64,000 bases of DNA from Gracilaria domingensis (Eukaryota > Rhodophyta > Florideophyceae > Gracilariales > Gracilariaceae). Position numbers and translations under genes: made by a program. Positions within the stretch are counted from its first letter, which is position 1, and the number at the start of each line of letters is the position of its first letter. Positions 51,936 through 62,887 of this stretch are shown in pieces. The DNA is taken from positions 26,959 to 90,958 of the forward strand of contig VCMS01000365.1 in the NCBI GenBank assembly GCA_022539475.1. Direction: 5' to 3'. The notes beneath the pieces were generated by a model. It was given only the letters and a program-made list of their open reading frames with translations, did no database searches and was not told where the DNA came from.

Positions 51936-52801
51936 TGGCCTTCTTCCAGCGGTCTCGAGCAAACCCAAGCGGAGGAGGGGATTAGCTGCACGTGTCTATG
52001 TAGGTCATGAGCAGTTCACCACAGGAAGATGCTAACGCCTTAGGCCGAACCTTCCCCGGAACTAGAAGAAGCCACTGTTCGAGGGTTTCCCGGTTTCCTG
52101 GGATTGAATGGAGAGGAGACTGTCGGTAGTTCGATAGTTTAAGCAGCATCTGCATGTGGCACATTTTCGCGCTGTGCTTATCTGTCGACGATCCGTACAA
52201 GAGGAAGGACTGCAGGAATTGGGAGAGAGAAGACAGTTGATGTAGTTCATGAAACGTTGGCGGTCGAAAACAGCGATTTTAGTTGAATGAATGAATAAAT
52301 GAATGAATGAATGAATGTTGGTTGTTACGTTAAGACAAAGTAGATAGTAGATACATGGGTTGCTCTGGTACACTACAAATAGAGAGCCAGGGTGCTTAGC
52401 AAACCGCTACGTGAGAGGAACCCGCGTATGATAAACACTCCATTGTAGTGGAGGCGAAACCTTTTTCGCTTTGAGAATGGCGTCGGAACGCCGGAAGCCA
52501 GCAAGCCACAAACTGTTATTTTGAACATATAGAGAGCGCCATATACGATTGATAGGATAGCTCAACTCAGTTAGCTTATGATCCGGGGGTTTTGTCCGGC
52601 GGAACTGCGGAGAGTGCACAAAACATATCACCAGGCCACCATGAAAGCAGCGCCTGTAGCACCCTGTAACACGGCAGTTCGGTGCTGATATACGTACATA
52701 TTTCGTGTGAGTGATACAGAGCACACAACTCTTTAAGTTACACAGTGGGAGCGTTCCTCTTGAGGCTCTTTGAGCGTCAGATGGGACACTAATGAGCACT
52801 T
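51936..52801. other. Spacer with a GAAT microsatellite
   Basis: Mostly the 3' side of the C2-domain gene. An imperfect (GAAT)n array lies at 52281-52318. A 130-codon minus frame at 52407-52799 starts with GTG and is not called. Confidence 0.5.
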
Positions 52802-54298
52802 TCAGCTGCTGTTGCTGTTACTTGGGGAATCATCTGTTACGTCATCAGCGCGCCCCGTTCGTATTCTGTTGTCGTCTCCAGCGACAGGTTGCATAATCAT
52901 CGGCTCATGCACTATGTTCTGTGGAGGCGCGAGTGTCTGAGCACCATACTCAAAGCAAAGCGCCAAATGAGCACGCGAAACTCCGTTCGACGCTCTCTCC
53001 ATCGTTTGAACGCGCAATAAGCCCGCGCCCTCGACTGGAAGCACTTGGTCGCTTGACAAGTCCGACAACGTTGTGTTCGCTGCGCCGAGTTGTCGCTGTT
53101 GTCTTCCTTGTCCTTGAAAGAACGCAAATGATATGCATCGTCTGTTGGCACCTGCGAGCAGTTTCTTTTCCGACAGCTTTGCCACAGAGAACGTGTGGCA
53201 TTCGCCAGCGGCGAGGCTGGGAGAGAGTTCGGACCAATAGTACTTTTCCCACGCACCTTTGTCCGTGTACACACTTATACCGAATGATATTCGTCCCGAT
53301 GGCGCGTTGGTAGCGTTCAGAACGTCAATGTCAACATAAATAATGTGTTCTGATACTTCACCACCAAGCGATGCTTCGAGCCTAAAGGTGCTCTTGCCGT
53401 ACTCTAGCGTAGACTCGAGAAGTTGCAAGCTGCCAACCAGCTCTGTGCGCGGAAAGTTGGTGACCTTGAGGGGGAGTCTGCCGTTGGGAACGAGTATTTG
53501 CCTCAACTGCTGAAGGCTAAAGACAGAAAACGCAAGCAGCTTGTGCGCTCGAGCGGCCGGGCTGGTTGCCTTGTAATGAAAGAACTCAAGACGGTACTGC
53601 CTGGTTTGGTTCTCATCAGGTTTTGTACCGTCCATCCTTATCATGGCGCCAATATACTTCATCGGCGCTCTGGAGTGTGGATCAATTGCCAGCTTTGTTA
53701 AAATCTCGGAACGGTATATAGGATCCCATCTTCGACAGCCTTCGTTCTTCCAGGTATACAACACATAGTACAATCTGGCATTCGAAAACGGCCATCCTTT
53801 CTTCTTGTTGACACAGAGCTGGACGCGAAGAACAACTTTTTCAATCTTTGGAGTGATCCAACTGATAGAAACCTCGGCAATGTTGGTAGACGGGGGAATG
53901 CCTTGGATGGGTACCAGCAGTCTTTCATTTGCCGCCATGCGCAAGTCGTTCAAGGAAAGCACCAAATGGCCTATGGGCTGCGTCGGTTCTCGCCTCTTCC
54001 AGAAAATTATGCGAACGATGGCATGTTGATGCACCTTGAACTCGTGATCAAACGGCTGCAGTTTGGGGTGTTCAAAGTCAACTTGCAGCTTGGCCAGTCG
54101 CTTCCATGTGGACTCCAAGGTATCAAGAGTGGCGACGAGCACCTCATCAGCGCTAAGAAACGAGGAAACGTGCGGCAGCTTCATGTTGAGCCGAAAGCGA
54201 GCGGGGTTGAAGCGGGCCTGGCGCGCCTGCTGCAGCGTTTGCTCGAAGCGGGAAAAGCTCTCCTTGGCATGACGGAGCTCCAGGTCGGTTATCAACAT
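52802..54298 (-). CDS. C2-domain-containing protein (copine-like C2 repeats)
   Basis: 498 residues from the ATG at 54298 (MLITDLELRHAKESF). The frame is open further upstream but only through a TTG/CTG-type region and the 12-bp repeat, so this ATG is preferred. Residues 1-30 can form a coiled coil. Three C2-like beta-sandwiches seem to follow: one around the PIGHLVLSLNDLRMAAN segment (about 110-165); one from VVLRVQLCVNKKKGWPFSNA through WDPIYRSEILTK to YRLEFFHYKATSP and a LLAFSVFSLQQL strand (about 180-310), which resembles copine C2B; and one from HIIYVDIDVLNATNAPSG onward (about 340-440). Calcium-binding Asp clusters are not obvious, so membrane or protein binding without calcium is possible. 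The C-terminus is Asp/Ser/Asn-rich. Intronless as read. Assignment is by fold-like pattern and is moderate. Confidence 0.55.
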   Translation of the reverse strand: MLITDLELRHAKESFSRFEQTLQQARQARFNPARFRLNMKLPHVSSFLSADEVLVATLDTLESTWKRLAKLQVDFEHPKLQPFDHEFKVHQHAIVRIIFWKRREPTQPIGHLVLSLNDLRMAANERLLVPIQGIPPSTNIAEVSISWITPKIEKVVLRVQLCVNKKKGWPFSNARLYYVLYTWKNEGCRRWDPIYRSEILTKLAIDPHSRAPMKYIGAMIRMDGTKPDENQTRQYRLEFFHYKATSPAARAHKLLAFSVFSLQQLRQILVPNGRLPLKVTNFPRTELVGSLQLLESTLEYGKSTFRLEASLGGEVSEHIIYVDIDVLNATNAPSGRISFGISVYTDKGAWEKYYWSELSPSLAAGECHTFSVAKLSEKKLLAGANRRCISFAFFQGQGRQQRQLGAANTTLSDLSSDQVLPVEGAGLLRVQTMERASNGVSRAHLALCFEYGAQTLAPPQNIVHEPMIMQPVAGDDNRIRTGRADDVTDDSPSNSNSS

Positions 54299-54345
54299 GG
54301 CTGCGGAGGCTTCGGCTGCGGAGGCTTGGTGCGCTTCGACGAGAC

Positions 54346-54388
54346 GCGGCAGGCTGCGCGGCAGGCTGCGCGGCAGGCTGCGCGGCAG
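54346..54388 (+). repeat. 12-bp tandem repeat, 3.6 copies
   Basis: GCGGCAGGCTGC repeated exactly at 54346, 54358 and 54370, with a partial unit at 54382-54388. Confidence 0.9.
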
Positions 54389-54612
54389 CGCGTGAAGGTG
54401 AGCGGCAACGAACAACGCGGCGTGCTTTTTGCATCGCGCGCTTTTCTACCGAGGGTATGATCTGCACCGCGGCCATGCGCCGCGGCGATCCTTCGTGGCA
54501 CTGCGCGCCACTGCCACCGGACAACGTGTACGAGCACCACCCACGTGACTCCGAAATGAATCCAAATCTCGGCGTGCAATTTGCAGACAATCATTCGTCG
54601 TTCCGCTACCCA

Positions 54613-54641
54613 AGGGTATATACTACCTTCGTATATACCCT
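54613..54641. repeat. 11-bp perfect hairpin near the copy E LTR edge
   Basis: AGGGTATATAC at 54613-54623 pairs with GTATATACCCT at 54631-54641 around a 7-base loop. It lies 34 bp from the edge of the minus-strand LTR. Confidence 0.7.
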
Positions 54642-54674
54642 CTCATAACGCTATCCTTCACCTCCGATGGCAAT

Positions 54675-56588
54675 TGAAAACGCCATTTTTGTGATGGCGC
54701 CGGCGGTTACAGCCAAAGGGGGCAAAAACAATGAAAATAAAGTTTGCTCTCGTAGAGTACCAGTCCAATCGGACGAAGAAGCACTAGCCAAATATAAGCT
54801 TACGTAGATAGAGTGCGGCAGAAGCCAAACAACAAAGCACGAACACAAGAACAGAAGAGGGATACCAAACGATAGGCGAGAAGATAAAGAAGAACAAACA
54901 AGGATAATATATGTAATGAGATATGAATAGAAATGTGTCACAACTGGACAATGAAAAGAGAGACCTGTGCTCTAATAGATAGTATTGTTCTTCTTCCTAA
55001 GGGTCGCACGATGGCGACGGCTTCTGTAGTGCACACGCAGATCGTGAGCTTCGGAGAACTTGATGTCACAAACCTCGCAGTGGATGTCCTGCTCGGTGTA
55101 GTTGGCGCGACGTACGGCTCTACGATGGCGTCGGCCTGCTTGGTGAACTTCAAGCTGGCGTTGACTCTGAACCTTAATGTCGCAGACGCGGCAGCGCTTT
55201 AGGATTTGCTTACGTGGCGGGGGGTTACGACGGCGCTTCTCCTTCTGGTGGGCTACACGAAAGATGTGGCGCTCGCGTGGCCCGTCAAGAGGCTGAACAG
55301 CCGACTTCTTTATCTGAGGAACGGGATCGGGGACTTCTTCTATACGCTCGTCCGGATCGACCACGGACGAATACTCGCTGGATGAAACGATAGACCTTGG
55401 CACTTGATGTGAAACAAACGAAACGTTAGTAGTCACACAAAATGCCAAAAGAGTAGCTGTAGACAACCTACTCTTGAACGATTGCCTCAGGGCCGTAGGT
55501 TAAGGACAACCTTACGCTGTATCACACAGTGCGTCTAGCAACAACAGGTGCAAAGCAACACTATGTGAGGAACAGAATCGCAACGCGAAAGAACCAGCAA
55601 AACCAGGGACCAAGGCCGAAACGGGAAGCAATAGAACGGATGCAGGCAGCAGAAGGCCGCCAAACAGCAAGAAACGGGGAACAAACGAAGATGACAACAA
55701 CAACGGTAGTTCGGGCAAGACAGAATGGCAGATAGACCAACAACAGCGAAAGACACCAACGAAGGGAACAAAAGAGACAAGAAAGGCCAAACAAAGCGGA
55801 TAATGAAAGGCAGAGTCACGCCTGCACAAGGCTAACCCAATGGAAGGGTGGTGCAGACGCTTTGCCTACTCACACAGGACGAGCCCAGACAGAGGGTCAG
55901 TGTGAGTGGCAGTGAGCGAGGGAGGGCGGTGAGACCAGGCCGCCAAGGGGAGAAGTAGAGAGAGAAGTAGGGGATGAGGAAAGGTTGAGGACGACAAAGG
56001 GAAAAGGAGAGAGGTTGGAAGGTTGTGGGGGGGTGGAGGGGGGAGGTCGTCGAAGGGAAGTGGTCTGGCCGGAGTTGAGTCGGAGGCGACTGCTCCGGCC
56101 CTTTTATGCACAACCGCACCGTCGATTCCAGGCGGGAATCGACGGTACGGTTGGCTTGGCCAATGGATGCGTTGTATCTACCGTACTAGCCTATAAGAGG
56201 CGTAGGTGGTAGATACTTTAAGCGCATATGCCGCCACAGGGGGCGCCTACGCAACGCAGTACACAGCGTGGAATGCACGTGTATTTGCGCAAGCGCAGGC
56301 GCCTCCTGTGGGTGACCACGAATTTGGCAATTGACAGCCGATGAGGTCGGGTGGTCAGCGTTGGAGCGCTCTCTGCCACTTAAGTAGACAATCTCATGTC
56401 GCCCTGCTTGTAGTGCGGCGCCTCCTGGCCACACGCAAGGTAGATTCTGCGTAGAAAACTAACTAAACCTAAGATAGGATTAACTATAATAAAGCATTTT
56501 TAAACTATATTCTGTATTACCGCTGCGTTGGGCACAACGCAGGAGTGTAGACACGCACACCTGTCCGTGTACCGTTTGACGGGCCACA
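54675..56588 (-). repeat. 3' LTR of copy E, 1914 bp
   Basis: On the minus strand it begins TGTGGCCC (56588) and ends TTTTCA (54675), followed by host ATTGCCATCGG. Clean sequence with intact zinc-finger gene. Confidence 0.9.
54972..55472 (-). CDS. LTR-encoded double zinc-finger protein (copy E, lineage 1)
   Basis: Exon base 55472, intron 55403-55471 (69 bp, GTAGGT donor, TACTAAC branch, CAAG acceptor), second exon 55402-54972. The join makes an ATG and 143 codons plus stop. It is nearly identical to the copy A version, with both fingers complete (CRVC...H and CEVC...H). It shows that the reading frame and intron are kept in an independently placed copy in reverse orientation. Confidence 0.65.
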   Translation of the reverse strand, partial: SRLSTATLLAFCVTTNVSFVSHQVPRSIVSSSEYSSVVDPDERIEEVPDPVPQIKKSAVQPLDGPRERHIFRVAHQKEKRRRNPPPRKQILKRCRVCDIKVQSQRQLEVHQAGRRHRRAVRRANYTEQDIHCEVCDIKFSEAHDLRVHYRSRRHRATLRKKNNTIY

Positions 56589-56635
56589 CACCACCAAACC
56601 CAAACGACGCTACGCCGGGCGTCGTAAGTACTGGG

Positions 56636-59600
56636 CTAATTCTCGGTGGTGTAGTGGAAGAGAAAGGGTACTGCTAGCTTCTCTGGGTCGGGGGTGTAGC
56701 TGAGTATCCGAGCGATTCCTGTGCGAGCATAGTGCGAAATATGGTCCTGAGTCTCTTGTATGTAAAATTGCGATTCTGGGAGATGCCCATGCAAGGAGAC
56801 TGCATGGTGGTAAAGATATACTGCGAATTCTGGCTCGATATTGCTGCCGTAGTTCTGGTGCACACGTCGAAATAATGTTCTTAAGATAGATCCTCCTCTA
56901 CGACTCAAGAACGGGCCCGAGATTGAGAACAGGGCGAGTGAGGCATGCGTCAGCGTCCAGGTAACCCTTTCCACCTCCGGGATAGAGACGTTCAAAGGGC
57001 TAAGCCATGAATGTATGCTTTTCCCTCCAATGATAAAGTGACACGAGAGGTGGGGTGCAGTGAGGATATTGTAGTCAACGCGGAGTGGCATTACAGTGAT
57101 CTGAGTGGGATATGGGACAGGGGTGTCTTCGCCTTCCGTAATAGTGGCTACCACCTCGTCCTGCAGATGAACTGGTCGGCGATGATACCGCTTGAGCCGG
57201 CGGGCGTGGACCCCTTCTCTAGTGTAGCGATTATGAGGGGACACTAGGACATATCGGGGGTGCCTGGCCTTAACCACCTTACAGGGTCCGTAGAATTTTG
57301 ACTGAAAGGCAGGCCATTTCACGTTGGGATTCAGAGCCTTCCCATGTATCACCAAGACCTCATCACCGACGTTGAACCGGTGCCCGGACTTGGGGTCGTC
57401 TTGTCGATTGGGTTGAGATAGAACTCTGGAAGCTCTGCCTGCGGAATTTGCAAGTAGTTCATGATGACGATTAGTGGGGGTTGGATCTACGATGAGCGGG
57501 GGTAGGTCGTCTGAGCTCATCCGCGGGACTGTGCCATACATGAGCTCAAAAGGAGAAAACCCGCCACCCAGCCGGCGCCTCCTGTATCCGTAAAGTATTT
57601 GCTCGAGGGCTTCATCCCATTCTTGTCCCTTATTGAAGATTGTCTTGGCAATCGATTTCTTGATGGTTCCAACCATTCTTTCAGCACGGCCATTAGACAT
57701 AGGGGCATAGGCCATGGTGGGCTTGAGGGATATCTTCTTACTTTCCATGTATGCCTCGACTGCCTTGGCTTTGAAGGAACTGAAGTTGTCGGACACGATC
57801 GTCAGCGGGGGACCAAACGGGGAAACGATCTGAGATCGAACAAAGTGAATGACGGTGGTAGAGGTCTGATTACCGTAGGCCGCGGCAATAGGCCATCCTG
57901 TTATGTGTTCTACACCAATCAGAGCAAAACGGTTGCCATTCTTGGTAGCCGGAAGAGGACCGGCGAAGTCCACAGAGAATGTATGAAATAGGCCAGTCAA
58001 TGGGGCTCTTTGTCCTGGCCGGTACTTAAGCAGGGGTGTTGTGAACTGACACCCATCACAACTGCGAACATATGAAACGATGTCGGGGTACATTCCAGGC
58101 CACCAGAATCGGAACTGGACCAGATCCTTAGTAGCCTCCAAGTCCCAATGTCCTATGTCATCATGAAAGGATGAGAGGATGCCACGGCGCTTGCTTACAG
58201 AGGGTACCATTCTTAATCCTTTCTTGGTACGGCGATAGAGGAGACCTCCCCAAAGGAAGAACTTTTTCGCATTCCTCTTAATCAAAGCGCGGATCTTAGG
58301 GTCTTCTTCAGGAAAAGAAAAGGCGGCAAGGTACAACTTGATGTGCGCGCAGAAGGGCTCCAAGTCATAGACCTCGTCCGTTGCATTCAGTACAACAGAC
58401 ACGTCATCATCCGGCTCCGGTGGATCCCCAACGGCAAAGCGAGAGAGATAGTCGGCAGCCCGATTCTTATCGCCAGATCTATAGACTATAACGAACTCGT
58501 ATTCCGCTAGCAGGTCCATCCATCGGGCTAGGCGCCCGTGAATGTCCTTCTTTTGGAATGCATACTTCAGAGCTTGGTGGTCCGTAACAAGCTCAAAGGG
58601 GAGACCTCCGAGTAGATACATGCGAAACTTTTTCAAGGCAAAGACCACGGCTAGGGCCTCTTTCTCGCAAGTAGAATACTTTCGCTCGGCGGCATTAAGC
58701 GTGCGACTGGCAAATTGAATTGGGTGATACATTCCGTCCTCTTTCTTTTGTGACAGAACGGCACCAAGCGCGACTGAAGAAGCATCGGTTTCAACTCTAA
58801 AAGGCTTCTCAAAGTCGGGAAATGCTAAGACCGGCGGGGAAACTAACTTTCCCTTTAGATCATTAAACGCTGTCTTCATCTCATTGGTGAAATTCAGCTT
58901 TCCCTTCCCTGTAGTGGCAGCATGCAATACTGCTGACGTATTTGCGAAATCCTTTATGAACCTTCGATAATAACTGGCTAGACCGAGAAAACTTCGGAGC
59001 TCGGTTACCGTCGATGGTTCGGGGGCCTTTTGGATGACGTCGATCTTGTCTTGATCAACCGAAGTGCCCTCCTTGTCGATGACGTGACCAAGCAGTTTGA
59101 TACGGGGCTGTGCAAAATCACATTTGGATATTTTTATCTTCAGACCATGACTTGCAAGGATCTCGAGCACCCTGGTTAGGTGGTACAAATGTTCTTCCAG
59201 GCTTCTCGAGAAGATGACAACGTCGTCTATATAGACGCGAGCAAACTCCACCCCATGAAGGACCGCGTCCATCATCCTTTGAAACGTGGCTGGGGCATTC
59301 ATGAGACCAAAAGGCATGACTTCAAATTGGAAGGTTCCCCGACGACAAACAAAAGTCGTCATTTCTTTGCAGTCAGGGGCCATACGCACCTGCCAGTATC
59401 CGGAGAAAAGGTCTAGGGTCGTGAAGAACGAACAACCACCCAAATCGTCAAAGATCTGTTCCATGTTTGGTAGGGGCCACCTGTCGGGCGTCATGACCTG
59501 GTTCAGACCCCGATAGTCGACACAGAATCGGGGCTTTCCATCCTTCTTATGTGCGATGACAACTGGGAAGGACCAAGGAGAGGTGGACGGCTTGATGATC

Positions 59601-62600
59601 CCGGCGGACAACATTTTGTCAACCTCTTTCCGAACAACGTCGTCATGCTTTGGGGGTAGCCTTCGGACCTTCGAATGAATTGGGGTCCGGACACTGAGGT
59701 CAAACCTGTGCGTTACCGGCACGTCAGAGGGCCTAAGATCATACAAGGACCATGCTATGACATTCAAGTTATCCAGAACAGCGAGGAGGTCCACCCGTCT
59801 ATCCCTTGGGAGATGAGAGATCCGTTCTAGAATCACCTCCTCCTTGTTGGTGTCGGGGGGGTAATCACGTCGGTCGAGCGTGCGACCGAGTGAATCTTGC
59901 GCAATTGGATCTTGCAGAGAATACTCAATGTCTTGCGCTGGGCACGTAAGCTCGGCCACAACTTCCTCGTCGCGGCTTGGGTCTTGTGAATGCTCATCAT
60001 CTCCCGGGGTCTGGGCGTCGATTTCGTCCGGAGGTAGTTCTTCTTCAAATGCTATGACATAACCGCCGGAGTCGTCGTCCTCCAGTATTCCTACGCGGTT
60101 GAGCGGTAAGTTCTGTGCTTCTAGATGAGGGGACGCGCGGGTGACGGTACTGGATGTCGCAATTGAACCCGCACGTCCAAGAAGTCAGTAACTGACTGTC
60201 CTTCGGCTAAAGGAAGCAGAACTACTTCGTCTCTGATCGGGATGGTAAGGTCAGAGTCGCGGTAGAGTGGTGAGCCAATGAGGTCTACTTCCTCCGGTGA
60301 GGAGTCGTCCTCATCGTCACTACCGTCTGGGAACTCCGCCGGGCTTTCACCTACGGGCCCATCGTCAGGAGGCCGGACTTCACTGTCCTCGCTGGCGTTA
60401 TTAGCTCTGGGTGCAATACTTGTAGGAATCACGACATTCACATCTTCTGGCTGTACGCTGGTATCCGTAGACTCGCTCTGGAAGGAGGAGGGATTGGGTC
60501 CGGACCTTTCTTCGACAGGGGGATCTGCCTGCACTTCTTCCTCCGCGTCTTCGAATCGTCGATCCTCGTCATCATCATACTGGGAGATCAGCTGGATTGC
60601 TGACGCGGTGCTGGTCCGACTGCCACCCTTTCTCCCTCTGGAGGAATTTGTGGGCCATCGGGTCCGGCAATATGCACATTATTTGCATGAGGGTTCTCCC
60701 CACGCTCCGCGGTCAAACTATCCAGATGGATCTGAGTCCCGATGGTACGCCAGGTGAAGTTAGGGCCGTTGGAATCTTCAGCCTGAGTCGGTCGACGGGC
60801 TTGGTCAGATACTTGAGGTCCTTCGAACGGCCCGGCTTGGGTGGGCTGCGCTGTCACATTGGCGGGTTCTTCCTCACCATCGTTCTCCTCTTCGCCATCC
60901 TGGGATCCTGCGTCCCCATCCCTTTCCATTACTGCCACTAGGGTCACTTCGGCGCCACCAGTTGTTCGCTGCTTTGGAAGGGGGAGGTTAGCAAAGTCCT
61001 CCGACTCATCTTCAGAGTCAGACGGGATAGCATCAGAGTCTGACGTGAAATCTTCGCTATCTGTCTCAGACAACGGGACAAATGCTTCTAATCCGGAACG
61101 ATCGGAGTCGAGTCCTATAACGACGTGCTTCTTGTTGTAACTCATGGTGACTTCTTGTGTACCAAGATCGATACAGGCATGCAGCTTTTCTAGCGTGGGG
61201 TTCTCGATGATTACATCGAAGGGGGGCTTCTCGATAACAAGAAACTCGAGGGATACTCGGAGGTCATCGAACCTTACAGGAACGCCCTCTATCTAGAGTA
61301 CCACGAATGCGGGCAACATTGCCATCAGCTACTTTAATCGTCCTTTCAGTGGGGTTCGGTGTCAGTAGCAGATGGTCCGCTAGTTCTGCTGACATTAGAT
61401 TCGGGACAGCGCCAGAGTCCAGGAGGGCTTGGGTCATGGTCCATAGACTGTAATAGGCACAACCTTAAGACGAGAGTTTTCACGCTCGACCTGGGTCGCA
61501 TTGACCTTTCTGGTCGTTGAACGGCCAGAGATGATTCGACGCAGATCTTTCTTGGCCGCATCGGCGTCCCGCGAATGAGTTGACCGAATGTGAGCCCGGT
61601 CGGGGCATTCGCGAGCTCCTCCATTACGTTATACTTTCCGGCGTGCTCCTGGAGCATTGACTTACCAGAGAGCTTCTTTGTGGAGGCCTTCTTAGGCTTC
61701 CCGATCGATTACGCGTAGCTGAGCGAATCAAGCGAAATGGGGTGTCGCTTGCTGGGTTCAGAAGCTCCTTGACACCAACCCGATGTTCCAGGCGGGCCTG
61801 CTTTGGGGCAATGCGGGCCCGAGTGCTCCGGCTCCGCTTCTCTGCACATCGCTTACAGAACTCTCGCGGATCCTGAACGCGTCATCCTCGGCTCCTACAA
61901 AACTCTGGGCTGGGCTCTGGAACTTGCGCGGAAGTGTTCTTCTCTGATTTCTGCGCGGCATCGAAACGGACCTTTCTTTCGGAATGGCGCTGTCCAACAG
62001 CGTTGCGAACTGAATGTCCCATCTTCCACAACCCCCACACGCGTATCGCGATGCCCGCATTTCTGTGGACAGCGCAGTAGAAAAGTGACCAGGCTTCTGG
62101 ACAGTAGCCACAAAACTTGCCTCTCCATCAGCCTTCGGAATGGTCCTGACTTCTCTTCTGGCATCAAGTCAGAGTGAGTTCTGCAAGCTGACCTAATAAG
62201 AAAGCTGATTCCACCATGTCTGCAGTAGGTAATCCCTGCTCTCAGAAGGGCTCGACGGGCCTCCTTTGTAACACTTTCTTCGGAGGAGCATAAACGCCAG
62301 TGAACCACTGCTCGAGCGGCCTTTTTTGCACTCGGCCAAAGGCATTTGATGAGTCTTTCAACGACCTTTCATAGTCGCTTGCTCGGGAATATCACAAGAC
62401 TGAGCTGGGCTGCGTAACGATCCATAACCGCTTACGGGCAGTAGCCGAACTTGGCCTACGCGAGTGAACTCGCCTTGTCGCAAGCAAGCGTCCATGCGCT
62501 GGCGGGAACCAAGGAGATCACCGCTAGTCCAAACGGGCAGTCACTGCTTCTCGGCATATTTACCTCCGTCGGGTTCCTCAGCAGCGCCAAAGCGATCGAG

Positions 62601-62887
62601 CAGAGACTTCTTTACTGATATGTAGCTTGGCCGCGTTCGGGCGTGAGCACGCCATCTACAGAGAAATTACTCCGCTATAATAATGCATCTAAGGCGTCAC
62701 CACTTAGGGAAGTCCCAAGATTTCGGAGGAACACGCTCTCTCATCAGCTTTCACGGGTAACGTGTCTCGAAGAAAAAAGAGAAATCGACGAACATCGGAA
62801 TGTTATCCGTCGAAAGAGCGTCGAGGTGTCCATAGCGTATCGGGGCCAAAGGGCACCTCGGCGAGCAGCTCAGCATGAAAACGCCAT
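56636..62887 (-). pseudogene. gag-pol: Gag-Pol of copy E: pol intact, gag and linker broken
   Basis: From about 59959 down to the stop at 56636 one frame holds the end of the linker, reverse transcriptase (YIDD), RNase H, integrase (HHCC, DD35E, GPY/F) and the extra C-terminal region, with Gly at the RNase H position that is Cys in copy C. Upstream, frame changes occur near 59965-60060, 60125, 60595 and 61290, and from about 61300 to 62870 gag is heavily scrambled by indels. The gag ATG would be at 62887. The quality gradient toward the window end suggests unpolished sequence. Confidence 0.75.

Larger units (their letters stand above)
54299..54674. other. Promoter region of the C2 gene up to the copy E LTR
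   Basis: Contains three and a half copies of a 12-bp unit (GCGGCAGGCTGC) at 54346-54388 and an 11-bp perfect hairpin at 54613-54641. Open frames here are repeat-derived. Confidence 0.5.
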
